DNA from: Flavobacterium ajazii
GTDB taxonomy: Bacteria; Bacteroidota; Bacteroidia; Flavobacteriales; Flavobacteriaceae
Length of the DNA: 64,000 bases
Assembly (NCBI RefSeq): GCF_010614725.1
Contig: NZ_JAAEHL010000001.1
Span: 558,001-622,000 of the forward strand
Direction: 5' to 3'
A program made the position numbers and the translations under genes. The notes beneath the pieces are model-generated. The model ran no database searches. It was not told the DNA's origin and saw only the letters and a program-made list of their open reading frames with translations. How positions within the stretch are numbered: the stretch's first letter is position 1; every line of letters starts with the position of its first letter. This document shows positions 8,339 to 18,504 of this stretch, in pieces.

Positions 8339-9973
8339 TTAATTAAATAAATCAGTTATTTTACTTTCTTTAAACTCATAAGGAACAGGGCTCTCACTTA
8401 ACAATGGATTCTGAATTACCTCTGATTCCGGATAAGGCATCAAAAAGATTGAAGAATCAATTACTCCGATTGCTCTTGGTGAATTTGTTCTTGTTGCATC
8501 AACAGATACTGTATTGGTTGCCGCATTATAAGTAATTGGAACAATGGTTTGTCTTGTCTGACCTGTGATGTAATTGATAACTTCCTGCTGTTTATAGTAC
8601 GATCTTCTAACCAAATCATACCAGTATTGTCCTTCCATACACAACTCTACTCTGCGTTCGTGTCTAATGTCTTCATAAGTAAGACTTGTTTTTAAATCAA
8701 CACCTCCTCTGGTTCTAAGTGCATTGACCATTGCCAAAGCGGTTGCATCTGTTGTAGAAGTACTGTTTCCTAAAATTGCTTCTGCATAATTAAGATATAC
8801 CTCGCCTAAACGCAACATATAGGTATTAAGAGCTGAGTTTTGTTTCGAAATTTTACTGTTATCTTTTGTTGAACCAACGACACCTTTTTTAACGTTTACA
8901 AAAGTATTGGCATGATCTACAGTATAACCGCCATTTGCTACATTGATTTCCGGGTAAAAATCTTCATCAGCCATCCAGGTTGCATGACGTCTGATATCTT
9001 TTGTTTCATATTCATATAAAATATCATTTGAAGCTCTTGTCCAGTATCCCCAGGCAGCATCATCTCCGGTAATGTCAGATCCTAATGCAAAATAGGCCTG
9101 TTGTGTATTGTTTACGCCATAACTCCCGTTCGGAACCCATTGCAAAGCAAACATTGACTCAACATTATTATTATTGTCAATTTTGAATAAATCTGCGTAA
9201 CTAGGCAATATCGTGTATGGCCCTTCAGAGATAGCTTTTGAAGCCGCTTTTTTTGCTAATTCTAAGTAATCCTGATTTCTGGTTCCTGAATTTGGATTGT
9301 CACTTAACCCCGCAACCGATAAATAAAAACGGGATAACATTCCAAAAGCACTGTATTTAGTCAGACGCCCAGCCTGACCTGCAGTTTCCGGAAGATATTT
9401 TGCAGCGAATTCTAAATCACGGATAGCAAATTCATAAACATCTTTTACCGGATTGGTATTAACTACAGGATTTTTAACCAAATCTGCCGGATTTGTAGAA
9501 ATTATGACATTTCCCCATAAAGAAGCTAAATACCAATAAGCTGTTCCTCGCATAAATCTGGCTTCAGCAATGTATTTATTTTTAATGCTTTCATTAACAG
9601 TACTGCCTTCAATTCCTATAATAACATTGTTTGATTGCTGCACAACATTATACAAAGACCCCCAGGCAGAAACTAACGGACCTGTTAACCCAGTTTCAGT
9701 CAAATCGGCAAATGGATAAATATAATCTGAATATGGAGCATACAAATTATAAGATCTTCCATCACCTAAACCATAGTAGAATTTGTCATTAAAATCAAAC
9801 CATACTTTATTATACAAAGGAGCTGTAGCTGCCTTAAAATCATCTTCGGTTTTATAAAAATTTTCTTTTGTAATCAGATCATTTGGTTCAACTTCAAGAA
9901 AGTCGCTACAACTAGTCCCCAAAAAAGATAAAGTGACAAAAAGGAAAATGCGTTTTATATATAAATTTTTCAT
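8339..9973 (-). CDS. susD: SusD/RagB-family outer-membrane nutrient-binding lipoprotein
   Basis: A 544-residue lipoprotein (Cys22) beginning with the typical SCSDFLEVEPNDLITKENFY-like N-terminus. It has TPR-like helical segments (YIAEARFMRGTAYWYLASLWG; YLNYAEAILGN) and the conserved C-terminal RRVELCMEGQYWYDLVR block of the RagB/SusD family. It forms the lid of the SusC channel and binds the oligosaccharide. It is 12 bp downstream of susC, as in nearly all polysaccharide utilization loci. Specificity for xylan fragments is inferred from the locus. The symbol is used in the generic family sense. Confidence 0.95.
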   Translation of the reverse strand: MKNLYIKRIFLFVTLSFLGTSCSDFLEVEPNDLITKENFYKTEDDFKAATAPLYNKVWFDFNDKFYYGLGDGRSYNLYAPYSDYIYPFADLTETGLTGPLVSAWGSLYNVVQQSNNVIIGIEGSTVNESIKNKYIAEARFMRGTAYWYLASLWGNVIISTNPADLVKNPVVNTNPVKDVYEFAIRDLEFAAKYLPETAGQAGRLTKYSAFGMLSRFYLSVAGLSDNPNSGTRNQDYLELAKKAASKAISEGPYTILPSYADLFKIDNNNNVESMFALQWVPNGSYGVNNTQQAYFALGSDITGDDAAWGYWTRASNDILYEYETKDIRRHATWMADEDFYPEINVANGGYTVDHANTFVNVKKGVVGSTKDNSKISKQNSALNTYMLRLGEVYLNYAEAILGNSTSTTDATALAMVNALRTRGGVDLKTSLTYEDIRHERRVELCMEGQYWYDLVRRSYYKQQEVINYITGQTRQTIVPITYNAATNTVSVDATRTNSPRAIGVIDSSIFLMPYPESEVIQNPLLSESPVPYEFKESKITDLFN

Positions 9974-9985
9974 CTTATTTTATGT

Positions 9986-12900
9986 TTAGAAATTAACATT
10001 TACTCCAAATGAAGTAATACGAGGAGAAGGATAACGTCCATTATCAATACCTGAATAAAGAGCATTATTATTTAGGGATCCAACTTCCGGTTCATAACCT
10101 GAATACTTACTGAAGGTAAGCACATTTTGCATATTAGAATATACTTTGATACCGGCAACACCTAATTTGTTAGCAAATGATGCTGGTAGATTATACGCTA
10201 ATGAAATATTTCTGATTCGAATGAAAGATCCATCCTCTACAAATCTGTCACTGAAACGATAATTCGATGTAGAAGCAGCAGATGAAGCAGCTATACGCGG
10301 CATATAAGGATCTCCTCCAACTATTTCGACATTTCGGTAATCATTCGGTCCATTTGGATCGATTAAAGCTAATTGCGCATACCCTAAAGCTGTACTAAAT
10401 AAATTAGTGTTTTCTCTTGGATTTTCTAACCATCGGCGTTGGTAATTCACAACATCATTTCCGTAAGAACCATCAAGGAAAATATTGATGTCAAATCCTT
10501 TGTAAGTAAAAGTATTATTGATTCCGTATGTAAATTTAGGTAATGGATTCCCAATATATTGCAAATCTTTATCATCAATTACACCGTCTTTATTGGCATC
10601 ATCAAAAATATAATCTCCAATCCATACTCCGTTTTCTCCAATTTGCATGTCTTTTGGTAAAGCAGTTGGTAAAATATTTCCGGACGCATCTTTATAGTAG
10701 AAATCTGTCGCTTTTTCAAAACGTCCAATTACTTTGTAACCATAAAACTGACTAATTGGTTTGCCTACAGCAGTTCGGGTAACTACAGTAACATCAGAAC
10801 CTTGCTGAACTGTTCCGTCGTAATGACCAGAATCACTGTTTAATTTCAAAACTTTATTTTTATTCATTGAAAAAGTAAAGTTTGATGTCCATTTAAACTC
10901 TTTATTTTCAATATTAATGGTATTTAAAGAGATTTCAAAACCTTTATTTTCAAGATCTCCAATATTATACCAAGGCGAAGAAGTTGCCCCCTGGCCAGAT
11001 GTTCCTACATACGCAGGTAAAGCCAATTGGTTTATTAAATCAATTGTTTTTTTTATGTACACATCAGCAGTCAGTTCTATTCGGTTATTAAAAAGACTTA
11101 AATCGATACCCGCATTAGTTGCATATGTGGTTTCCCATTTTAAATCTTTATTTGCTGTATTTGAAGCCAGTAACCCAGTCCCCCAATTCGCTGTTGCACT
11201 AGATCCATACGTTGAAGTATAAGCATAATTTGGTACATTCTGATTACCAACAGCTCCCCATCCCAAACGGAGTTTTAAATTATTGATTACTTTATTATCT
11301 TTTAGAAAACTTTCATTTGAAACCCTCCAGGCAAATGCAGCTGATGGAAACCAGCCCCAACGGTTATCTTCATGAAATTTAGAAGATCCGTCACGACGAA
11401 TAGTAGCCGTTAATAAATATTTATCATTAAAAGAATAAAATAATCTTCCGAAATAAGAACTCAAAGCGCTATTGCTACTGTGGTTATCAACTCTGGCTGT
11501 AGCCGGATCTCCCATTGACAAATCTGTAGAAGTATTGGTTAAATATCCTGAGATATATCCGTATAAATTTTCCCAATGATTTTCCTGTAATTCCTGTCCT
11601 AACATTGCATTCAATGAATGTTTTCCAAAATCACGGTTGTAACTTAATACATTATTCCATATCCAGTTTTTACTAAAACCTTTAGTTCTGGTCCCCTGAC
11701 GAATCTCATTAGTGATAGCTCCAAATGTATAAGAAGGATCAAAAGTATAAGCATTTGAAAAACCGTAATCTAAGGAATATTGAGTTTTAAAAGTTAGACC
11801 TTTAGTAAAAGTAATATCAGCAAATGTATTGGCTCTAAGATTAATGTTTTCATTATTATTAGTTCTTAAAGAAGCCAATCCGATTGGGTTATTTTGTACA
11901 AACTGATCTGTGTCAGGACCGTCAAAATTTCCATCGGCATTACGAACTGCTACGTTTGGTGTCTGTTTTAAAGCTGTTAGGATTAAAGACCCATCATTGA
12001 TTGTAGTATTTTGTTTTGTATTACTCAAAGCAAAATTTAAACCTAGTTTTAAATAATCTTTAACCTGTGAGTCTAAGTTACTGCTTAAGTTAAGCCTGTC
12101 GAAACTTGACCCCATGGCAATACCCTCCTGATCTAAATACCCAATTGACATATAATAAGTACTTTTTTCTGATCCTCCGGAAGCAGATAGATTATAATTT
12201 TGCATTAAAGCTTTATCAAAAAGTTTATTTTGCCAGTCTGTTCCTTTTCCAAGTAAATCAGGACGAATAAAATTGGCATCCCTTTCAACAATTCCTAAGT
12301 CAGAACGTGTATTTTTAAGAGTTGCATATTCCTGAAGATTTAACACATCTAAATGTTTTGGGATTTCCTGCCATCCTGCATAACCGTTAAAAGACAAACT
12401 TAACTCTCCTTTTTTACCCCTCTTAGTTGTAACCATAATTACCCCTGCTGCAGCTCGAGATCCATAGATTGCAGTTGCAGAAGCATCTTTTAAAACATCA
12501 ATGGAAACAATATCTGCAGGATTTATTGTTGCAATTGGATTTACATTTACATTACTGTTACTATTTGAATCTATAATAACCCCATCAATTACATAAATCG
12601 GTTGGGTTGCACCATTTATACTGCTAATACCACGAATTTGAACCGAAGATGCGGCACCTGGAGCACCACTATTTTGCTGCACCTGTACCCCGGCAGCACG
12701 ACCTTGCAAAAGTTGTTCAATAGAAGTAGTAACAGATTGGGTAACTGCTTTGCTTGTTACGGTAGATACTGAACCTGTTAAATCTTTACGCTTCATGGTA
12801 CCATATCCAACTACTACAACTTCTTTCAGATCATTTAAGTTTTCTTCAAGAACTACATTAATTTTATTCTGATTACCAATTGAAACTTCTTTGGTTTTAT

Positions 12901-13159
12901 AACCAATAAAACTAAAACTCAAAATAGCATTTGCAGGAACAGAATTAATACTAAACGTACCATCAAAATTAGTTACAGTAGTATTTTTTGTTCCTTTAAC
13001 TATAATATTAACTCCAGGTATTGGACCATTTTTATCTGAAACTGTTCCAGATACATTTGTTTGAGCATTTACCGAAGCAGAAAATACAGCCATTAGGATC
13101 AGGAACCCTAAATTTTTGAAGTATTTCGATTTGCTTTTAGTAATTAAAAAGTTAGTCAT
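9986..13159 (-). CDS. susC: SusC/RagA-family TonB-dependent transporter
   Basis: A 1057-residue outer-membrane transporter. The signal peptide ends near residue 33 (SVNAQ); a carboxypeptidase-D-regulatory-like domain follows (VSGTVSDKNGPIPGVNI to about 110); then the SusC plug signature EVVVVGYGTMKRKDLTGSV and IYVIDGV, and a long 22-strand barrel ending in the terminal aromatic residue FGVNVNF. It imports xylo-oligosaccharides into the periplasm with energy from TonB. It is first in a six-gene operon. A -7 box and a palindrome overlapping the -33 region lie upstream, which points to control by a sugar-responsive regulator. Confidence 0.95.
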   Translation of the reverse strand: MTNFLITKSKSKYFKNLGFLILMAVFSASVNAQTNVSGTVSDKNGPIPGVNIIVKGTKNTTVTNFDGTFSINSVPANAILSFSFIGYKTKEVSIGNQNKINVVLEENLNDLKEVVVVGYGTMKRKDLTGSVSTVTSKAVTQSVTTSIEQLLQGRAAGVQVQQNSGAPGAASSVQIRGISSINGATQPIYVIDGVIIDSNSNSNVNVNPIATINPADIVSIDVLKDASATAIYGSRAAAGVIMVTTKRGKKGELSLSFNGYAGWQEIPKHLDVLNLQEYATLKNTRSDLGIVERDANFIRPDLLGKGTDWQNKLFDKALMQNYNLSASGGSEKSTYYMSIGYLDQEGIAMGSSFDRLNLSSNLDSQVKDYLKLGLNFALSNTKQNTTINDGSLILTALKQTPNVAVRNADGNFDGPDTDQFVQNNPIGLASLRTNNNENINLRANTFADITFTKGLTFKTQYSLDYGFSNAYTFDPSYTFGAITNEIRQGTRTKGFSKNWIWNNVLSYNRDFGKHSLNAMLGQELQENHWENLYGYISGYLTNTSTDLSMGDPATARVDNHSSNSALSSYFGRLFYSFNDKYLLTATIRRDGSSKFHEDNRWGWFPSAAFAWRVSNESFLKDNKVINNLKLRLGWGAVGNQNVPNYAYTSTYGSSATANWGTGLLASNTANKDLKWETTYATNAGIDLSLFNNRIELTADVYIKKTIDLINQLALPAYVGTSGQGATSSPWYNIGDLENKGFEISLNTINIENKEFKWTSNFTFSMNKNKVLKLNSDSGHYDGTVQQGSDVTVVTRTAVGKPISQFYGYKVIGRFEKATDFYYKDASGNILPTALPKDMQIGENGVWIGDYIFDDANKDGVIDDKDLQYIGNPLPKFTYGINNTFTYKGFDINIFLDGSYGNDVVNYQRRWLENPRENTNLFSTALGYAQLALIDPNGPNDYRNVEIVGGDPYMPRIAASSAASTSNYRFSDRFVEDGSFIRIRNISLAYNLPASFANKLGVAGIKVYSNMQNVLTFSKYSGYEPEVGSLNNNALYSGIDNGRYPSPRITSFGVNVNF

Positions 13160-13244
13160 AAATAATTGATTTAATTAGTTAATAAGTTATGGTCTGTTAG
13201 TTTTTAAAATTTTATGAAAATAATTGTGGTGGCCTTTATAAAAA

Positions 13245-13274
13245 CAAATATATATAAAATACAACAATACACAA
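13245..13274 (-). promoter_or_regulatory. Bacteroidota-type promoter of the susCD operon
   Basis: On the minus strand TATATTTG (13245-13252) matches the Bacteroidota -7 box TAnnTTTG exactly. A TTG (13272-13274) lies 19 bp further upstream, the usual -33 spacing. The -33 triplet falls inside the palindromic operator at 13271-13284, so a bound regulator would compete with sigma factor. Confidence 0.6.
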
Positions 13275-13284
13275 TCGGTTGCGT
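13271..13284. promoter_or_regulatory. LacI-type palindromic operator, copy 1 (upstream of susC)
   Basis: The plus strand reads ACAATCGGTTGCGT, centred 118 bp upstream of the susC start codon. With the flanking bases it forms an ACACAA..TCGG..TTGCGT dyad with a central CG, the shape of LacI/GalR operators. Near-identical copies are at 23012 and 26682, and only before xylan operons. Confidence 0.65.
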
Positions 13285-13594
13285 TAATTTTTTTTATCAA
13301 TTTCAAAAAAAATATTTACTAAAAAAACATATTACATATTAATAAATGAAAAATGATACATATTATTCATTTTAAGAAACCTGTAGAGCTTAAACATTAC
13401 ATTAATTTAACCCTTTATAATTATTTCTTAAAAAAAACATAAAAAAGAGAAATTTACTTAAGAGCGAAATACGAGTAAATTTTTGCCAGATTTTTAACGC
13501 TTAAATATTGCCAAATAAAGATATAAACCCTAAAATCTTACAAAAGACAAAACAGCGTTTTAAAAAATAAGCGAAAGAAAAATCAAAAAACGAA
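13285..13594. other. AT-rich intergenic stretch without a visible gene
   Basis: This lies between the susC operator and the transaldolase terminator. It is very AT-rich, has no ORF with protein-like composition on either strand, and shows no clear repeat or RNA fold to my reading. Confidence 0.5.
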
Positions 13595-13627
13595 AAACTC
13601 CTTCCAAAATAGATTTGAAAGGAGTTT
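13595..13627 (-). terminator. Rho-independent terminator of the transaldolase gene
   Basis: A 14-bp stem with one mismatch (AAACTCCTTCCAAA, 13595-13608; TTTGAAAGGAGTTT, 13614-13627) around a 5-nt loop. On the minus strand a T-rich run follows. It lies 57 bp after the transaldolase stop. Confidence 0.85.
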
Positions 13628-13683
13628 AATAACTTTTAAATTTAGATTTGTGGGGCAAATAAAACTTAATGAAAATGAACTAT

Positions 13684-14340
13684 TTATAAGTTCATTTTTT
13701 TAGCATCTTCTACAAATTGCTTCAGTCCAATATCTGTCAAAGGATGCTTTAATAAGCCTTTGATAGCAGACAAAGGGCCCGTCATAACATCAGATCCTAT
13801 TTTGGCACAATTTACAATATGCATTGTATGTCTTACTGAGGCCGAAAGAATCTGGGTTTCATAATTGTAATTATCATAAATTTCCCTGATCTCCGCAATT
13901 AAATTCAGCCCGTCTGTAGAAACATCGTCAAGTCTTCCTAAAAACGGAGAAACATACGTAGCTCCTGCTTTTGCTGCCAATAATGCCTGACCGGCAGAGA
14001 ATACCAAAGTTACATTGGTTCTGATTCCTTTTGAGGAAAAATATTTACAGGCTTTTACTCCATCACCAATCATAGGAAGTTTCACTACAATCTGTTTGTG
14101 TAAAGCTGCCAGCTCCTCACCTTCTCTTATCATTCCTTCAAAATCTGTTGAAATCACTTCAGCAGAAACATCACCATCGACAATATTACATATATCAAGG
14201 TAATGCTTTAAAATATTATCTTTCCCTGTAATGCCTTCTTTGGCCATCAATGACGGATTTGTTGTTACTCCGTCCAAAACTCCCATAGTCTGGGCTTCTT
14301 TAATATCTTCTAAATTTGCTGTATCTATAAAAAACTTCAT
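13684..14340 (-). CDS. tal: Transaldolase of the small TalC/MipB type
   Basis: A 218-residue cytoplasmic protein starting [13 protein letters not shown] with the TTNPS motif near residues 26-30, as in TalC/FSA enzymes. The Schiff-base Lys is Lys87 in QIVVKLPM. Two positions separate transaldolases from the closely related fructose-6-phosphate aldolase: this protein has Glu61 where FSA has Gln, and Phe133 in SPFLGR where FSA has Tyr. Both are the transaldolase form. It would move a three-carbon unit between sedoheptulose-7-P and glyceraldehyde-3-P, disposing of xylulose-5-P made by XylA/XylB. It is separated from xylA by a terminator but lies within the xylose block. Confidence 0.9.
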   Translation of the reverse strand: MKFFIDTANLEDIKEAQTMGVLDGVTTNPSLMAKEGITGKDNILKHYLDICNIVDGDVSAEVISTDFEGMIREGEELAALHKQIVVKLPMIGDGVKACKYFSSKGIRTNVTLVFSAGQALLAAKAGATYVSPFLGRLDDVSTDGLNLIAEIREIYDNYNYETQILSASVRHTMHIVNCAKIGSDVMTGPLSAIKGLLKHPLTDIGLKQFVEDAKKMNL

Positions 14341-14406
14341 TTTTTCTAAATTTTAATGGTTTCGATAGTTCACTGAACAATAATTTGGTTAAAAAAAGGT
14401 ACAAAA

Positions 14407-14452
14407 AAAATTAAGGTCATCGGAACTAACTAAAACCTCCGACCCTAATTTT
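14407..14452 (-). terminator. Terminator after xylA
   Basis: An imperfect inverted repeat (AAAATTAAGGTC..CGGA against TCCGACCCTAATTTT) forms a long stem. On the minus strand it is followed by an uninterrupted T run (complement of 14402-14410). It lies about 120 bp after the xylA stop and before the transaldolase start. Confidence 0.7.
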
Positions 14453-14574
14453 CTATAAATAGCTATATCAAATTATCTCAAATAAAGGCTTTTTTGAGAT
14501 TGAACCTCTTTAAGATTCATCATTATTGTAACTATTCTTTTAACTCAACTGTATGAACAGAATTTATTTTAAGA

Positions 14575-15900
14575 TTATATGTATTGATTGATAATGTTTT
14601 CAAACAATTCCTGCTTACCGCTTTGAAGATTTAATTCTCCATTTTCGTGAGCGATAGTGTAAAGATCTTTTAAACCTAATTTTCCATCAGCAAAATCTTT
14701 ACCTTTTCCAGAATCAAATGAGCTGTATCTTTCTTTTCTTAATTTCTCGTATGGAGAAGAAGAAATGATTTTATCAGCAGTCAGTAAAGCTCTTGCAAAA
14801 GTATCAGCTCCACCAATGTGTGCTAAGAAAACATCTTCTAAGTCTGTAGAATTTCTTCTGATTTTAGCATCAAAGTTAACTCCACCGCCTTGTAATCCGC
14901 CAGCTTTTAAGAAAACCAACATGGCTTCAGTAGTTTCCTGAATGTTATTTGGGAACTGGTCTGTATCCCAACCATTTTGGTAATCTCCTCTGTTCGCATC
15001 GATACTTCCTAACATTCCTGCTTTTGCAGCTACTTCTAATTCATGTTGGAAAGTATGCTGTGCCAAAGTAGCGTGGTTTACCTCGATATTGATTTTGAAA
15101 TCTTTATCTAAACCGTACTCTTTTAAGAATCCAATTGCCGTAGCAGAGTCAAAATCGTATTGGTGTTTAGATGGCTCCATTGGTTTTGGTTCGATGAAGA
15201 AAGTTCCTTTGAAACCTTGTGCTCTTGCATAGTCTCTTGACATTGTTAAGAATTGTGCCATGTGGTCTAATTCTCTTCCCATGTCTGTGTTTAATAAAGA
15301 CATGTAACCTTCTCTACCGCCCCAGAATACGTAGTTTTCTCCACCTAAAGCGATTGTAGCGTCTAAAGCTAATTTTACTTGTCCGCCAGCTCTTGCTACT
15401 ACATTAAAATCTGGATTTGTAGCGGCTCCGTTCATGAATCTTGGATTTGAGAAACAGTTTGAAGTTCCCCAAAGCAATTTAATTCCTGATGCTGCTTTTT
15501 TCTCTTTTAGATATTCTGTAATGAATGCCAAACGTTTTTCTGATTCAGCGAAAGTCGCTCCTTCAGCAATCAAATCGTAATCGTGGAAACAGAAATAATC
15601 GAATCCCATTTTGCTGATAAATTCAAAAGCAGCATCTGCCTTATCCTTAGCTGCCTGATATGGATCTGATGATGCATCCCATGCAAAATTTTGAGTTCCT
15701 GGCCCAAATGGATCGCTACCTTGTCCGCAGAAAGTATGCCAGTAAGCAATAGCAAATTTAAAGTGATCACGCATTGTTTTTCCAGCTACAACCTGGTCTG
15801 GATTGTAATATTTAAACGCCAAAGGATTGTCTGACTCTTTTCCTTCAAACTTAATTTGGCCAATACCTTTGTAGTATTCTTTATCTCCTAAAATTATCAT
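14575..15900 (-). CDS. xylA: Xylose isomerase
   Basis: A 441-residue protein, the normal length for class II xylose isomerases. Family motifs are all present: [15 protein letters not shown] with the catalytic His, [27 protein letters not shown] with metal-binding Glu and the Lys of the active site, [10 protein letters not shown], and [13 protein letters not shown]. It converts D-xylose to D-xylulose in the cytoplasm and needs divalent metal. It starts 9 bp after the xylB stop, in one operon with the GntR regulator and xylulokinase. Confidence 0.98.
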   Translation of the reverse strand: MIILGDKEYYKGIGQIKFEGKESDNPLAFKYYNPDQVVAGKTMRDHFKFAIAYWHTFCGQGSDPFGPGTQNFAWDASSDPYQAAKDKADAAFEFISKMGFDYFCFHDYDLIAEGATFAESEKRLAFITEYLKEKKAASGIKLLWGTSNCFSNPRFMNGAATNPDFNVVARAGGQVKLALDATIALGGENYVFWGGREGYMSLLNTDMGRELDHMAQFLTMSRDYARAQGFKGTFFIEPKPMEPSKHQYDFDSATAIGFLKEYGLDKDFKINIEVNHATLAQHTFQHELEVAAKAGMLGSIDANRGDYQNGWDTDQFPNNIQETTEAMLVFLKAGGLQGGGVNFDAKIRRNSTDLEDVFLAHIGGADTFARALLTADKIISSSPYEKLRKERYSSFDSGKGKDFADGKLGLKDLYTIAHENGELNLQSGKQELFENIINQYI

Positions 15901-15909
15901 CTTACTTTT

Positions 15910-17391
15910 TTATTTATTTGTTAATATTAATTCTAATTCTTGTTTCCATTTTTGATAAGCCTTTTCATACTCTTCTTTATTTTTTAATGGTAAAAAGGTC
16001 ATTACATGATCGTTGGTTGTAATTGCCGAACCAAACTTTTCAAAATCACCATCAGTTAAACCTACTGCTCTGGCTGCTCCTACCGCTCCGGTTGTATTGT
16101 AGATTTCTATTTCATATCCAATTAATGTAGCTACTGTATTTGAGAAAATTTCTGAACGGAATAAATTGTCATTTCCTGCTCTGATCACATTAATTGTAGC
16201 ATTGTCATCTTTCAAACATTCCATTCCGTATACAAACGAAAATGCAATTGCTTCCAATGATGCTCTGTATAAATGAGCGTTGGTATGAATATTAAAATTC
16301 AGATTTAAAATATGAGATCCGATGCTTTTATTGTTAAACATTCTTTCTGCACCATTTCCAAACGGAATAACAACCAATCCTTCTGAACCCACATTTACCT
16401 GAGAGGCTTTTTCATTCATCTCTTCATAAGATTCATTTCCGGTATTGTTACGCATCCATCTGTATTGAATTCCTGCTCCATTGATATTCAGCAATTTTCC
16501 AACTCTTGGGTTTGACTCTGAATAATTTACATGAACAAAATTGTTTACTCGTGTACTTTTACCTGAATTTGTTTCTGTAACAGCATAAAAAACACCCGAT
16601 GTACCTCCGGTTGCTGCCACCTCTCCCGGGCGCAGCACATTCAGAGACAATGCATTATTCGGCTGATCTCCGGCTCTGTACACAATCGGAATTCCAACAG
16701 GAAGTCCTGATTCCTTCGAAGCTTTTTCAGTAACAATTCCCTGATTGGTGAAATTTTCTACAATATTTGGCGTCAACGACTGATCAATTCCGTAGTAATC
16801 CAAAAGCCAGTTGGCTACTTTATTTTCTTTATAATCCCAAAGCATCCCTTCAGACAAACCATTTTTAGTTGTCGTTACTTCACCTGTCAATTTCAAAGCG
16901 ATGTAATCTCCAGGAAGCATGTATTTATCTATTTTACTGTAAACCTGAGGCTCATTTTCTTTTACCCATTTCAGTTTTGAAGCAGTAAAATTTCCTGGTG
17001 AATTCAATAAATGTTCAGCACATTTATCTACTCCGATTTCAGCGTAAGCCTTATTACCGATTTCAACCGCACGGCTGTCACACCAGATAATTGAATTTCG
17101 TAAAGAAGCTCCTTCTTTGTCCACAATTACCAATCCGTGCATTTGATATGAAATACCAATACCCTGAATTTTAGAAGCATCAATATTCGCTTCTTTAATC
17201 GCTCTTTTTGTTGCTGTACAAATATACTGCCACCACATTTCAGGATCCTGTTCTGCCCAGTCAGGCTGTAATGACAAGATTTCCATTTCGTTCTGTGGCT
17301 CATTCAGTACAATAACTTTTTTGCCTGTAGCTGCTTCAACAAGGGCAACCTTTACTGAAGAGCTTCCAATATCATATCCTATATAATACAT
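15910..17391 (-). CDS. xylB: Xylulokinase
   Basis: A 493-residue FGGY-family kinase. The ATG at 17389-17391 was chosen because it yields MYYIGYDIGSSSVKVAL, the phosphate-1 loop at the N-terminus; a longer GTG-start reading overlaps the upstream gene and adds no conserved sequence. Other motifs are GIGISYQMHGLV, IIWCDSRA, the catalytic Asp in YRAGDQPNNALS, GGTSGV, and the late SLEAIAF and RAGNDN region. It phosphorylates D-xylulose with ATP to xylulose-5-P. It starts 5 bp after the regulator stop and 9 bp before xylA, so all three genes are surely cotranscribed. Confidence 0.96.
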   Translation of the reverse strand: MYYIGYDIGSSSVKVALVEAATGKKVIVLNEPQNEMEILSLQPDWAEQDPEMWWQYICTATKRAIKEANIDASKIQGIGISYQMHGLVIVDKEGASLRNSIIWCDSRAVEIGNKAYAEIGVDKCAEHLLNSPGNFTASKLKWVKENEPQVYSKIDKYMLPGDYIALKLTGEVTTTKNGLSEGMLWDYKENKVANWLLDYYGIDQSLTPNIVENFTNQGIVTEKASKESGLPVGIPIVYRAGDQPNNALSLNVLRPGEVAATGGTSGVFYAVTETNSGKSTRVNNFVHVNYSESNPRVGKLLNINGAGIQYRWMRNNTGNESYEEMNEKASQVNVGSEGLVVIPFGNGAERMFNNKSIGSHILNLNFNIHTNAHLYRASLEAIAFSFVYGMECLKDDNATINVIRAGNDNLFRSEIFSNTVATLIGYEIEIYNTTGAVGAARAVGLTDGDFEKFGSAITTNDHVMTFLPLKNKEEYEKAYQKWKQELELILTNK

Positions 17392-17396
17392 AAATT

Positions 17397-18404
17397 TTAT
17401 AATGATTCTCTTAATATTAATTTCGTTGGTACATAACACTGCGTTTCTTCGTCATGCGTAATAAATGCAGCTATTTTGGTTCCTATTTCTTTAAAATCAG
17501 TTGAAACAACTGAAATTCCTTTATAGATAAACTTCTTCATCGGCGTTTCATTATAAGACAGAAAACCAACATCTTTTCCGGGTTCAAGATCTTTCTCTTT
17601 ACACTGTTCTAAAAAATGTCCCAAAATCCTGTCACTTACACTGATATAAGCTATTTCTTTCTCGATATTGAACTTTTTCGGATCGGTGATAATACCGTAT
17701 TGAAAACCAAAATTACCACAGAATTTCTTGAAAAACTCCACCGTTTCCCAAGGATGATTGGTAAAATCCGGATATACAAATTCTATTTTTTTATACTTTT
17801 TAAACAAATCAGCCGCCTGTGTCAAAGCATCATAAAAAGCTTTTCCAAAATCCTGAAAAATATAATTACTAACTTTTTTAGCCTGAATATTCCAGTCAAT
17901 CAAAAGTAGTTTATCATTCGAAATCGATGATAATGCCGGGCCAATCGCAGCGTTATCAAAATTCATTACCACATATTTGTAATATTTCCCGATTCCGTTA
18001 TTAATGATCGTTTTAAAAACATCAATATTATAATGATGAAACTGTACATCAATAATCACATTCTCAGGCAGATTATTCACAACCGAATGATACAAAACCT
18101 CTTTATAAGCCTTAAAAGTGTCTAAAACCAAAAGTACTTTTCTGGTTTCACCAGCTACATAATATCCTTTATTAGGTACTGAATCAATAACTTTTTGATC
18201 TTTCAAAATCGAATACGCCTTAAAAACCGTATCCCTCGAAAGCTGATATGTCTTGCAGATTACATTCACTGACGGAAGCAAATCTCCCTTTTGTAAAATA
18301 TTCTCAGCAATAGCATTCGTAATTCCGTCAACCAACTGCTGGTACTTCGGAATATCACTTTCGTGATTGATTACAAATTCAAATTTCTCTTCTTCTTTTA
18401 GCAT
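17397..18404 (-). CDS. xylR: GntR-type transcriptional regulator with periplasmic-binding-protein-like sensor domain
   Basis: A 335-residue regulator. Residues about 12-80 are a winged helix of the GntR type (PKYQQLVDGITNAIAENILQ, then VNVICKTYQLSRDTVFKAY as the helix-turn-helix and NKGYYV as the wing). Residues about 88-330 resemble the sugar-binding fold of LacI sensors (VLLVLDTF; VDVGFLSYNETP-like strand; GISVVSTDFKEIG). It heads the xylB-xylA operon, so it probably senses xylose or an oligosaccharide. An inverted repeat enclosing a tandem 10-mer covers its start codon, which suggests self-control. The symbol is by context; the family call is firm. Confidence 0.88.
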   Translation of the reverse strand: MLKEEEKFEFVINHESDIPKYQQLVDGITNAIAENILQKGDLLPSVNVICKTYQLSRDTVFKAYSILKDQKVIDSVPNKGYYVAGETRKVLLVLDTFKAYKEVLYHSVVNNLPENVIIDVQFHHYNIDVFKTIINNGIGKYYKYVVMNFDNAAIGPALSSISNDKLLLIDWNIQAKKVSNYIFQDFGKAFYDALTQAADLFKKYKKIEFVYPDFTNHPWETVEFFKKFCGNFGFQYGIITDPKKFNIEKEIAYISVSDRILGHFLEQCKEKDLEPGKDVGFLSYNETPMKKFIYKGISVVSTDFKEIGTKIAAFITHDEETQCYVPTKLILRESL

Positions 18405-18431
18405 ACCGTTCTGTTCCGTTCTGTTATGCTA
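18399..18431 (-). promoter_or_regulatory. Repeat operator over the regulator start codon
   Basis: TAGCATA (18399-18405) and TATGCTA (18425-18431) are perfect inverted repeats, and between them lie two exact copies of CCGTTCTGTT (18406-18425). The ATG of the GntR gene is inside the left arm. The tight spacing and symmetry suggest a binding site for the gene's own product. Confidence 0.55.
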
Positions 18432-18504
18432 AAGTAGATAAAATTCTTTTACAAAAAATTATTTTTTATATTAAAATTGTTAATTTTCTATCACCGCTAA
18501 AATA

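Noticed and set aside
13684..14340. Fructose-6-phosphate aldolase
   Set aside because: The two discriminating residues (Glu61, Phe133) are of the transaldolase form.
17392..17439. GTG start for xylulokinase
   Set aside because: It would add 16 unconserved residues and overlap the regulator gene; the ATG at 17391 fits the N-terminal phosphate loop.
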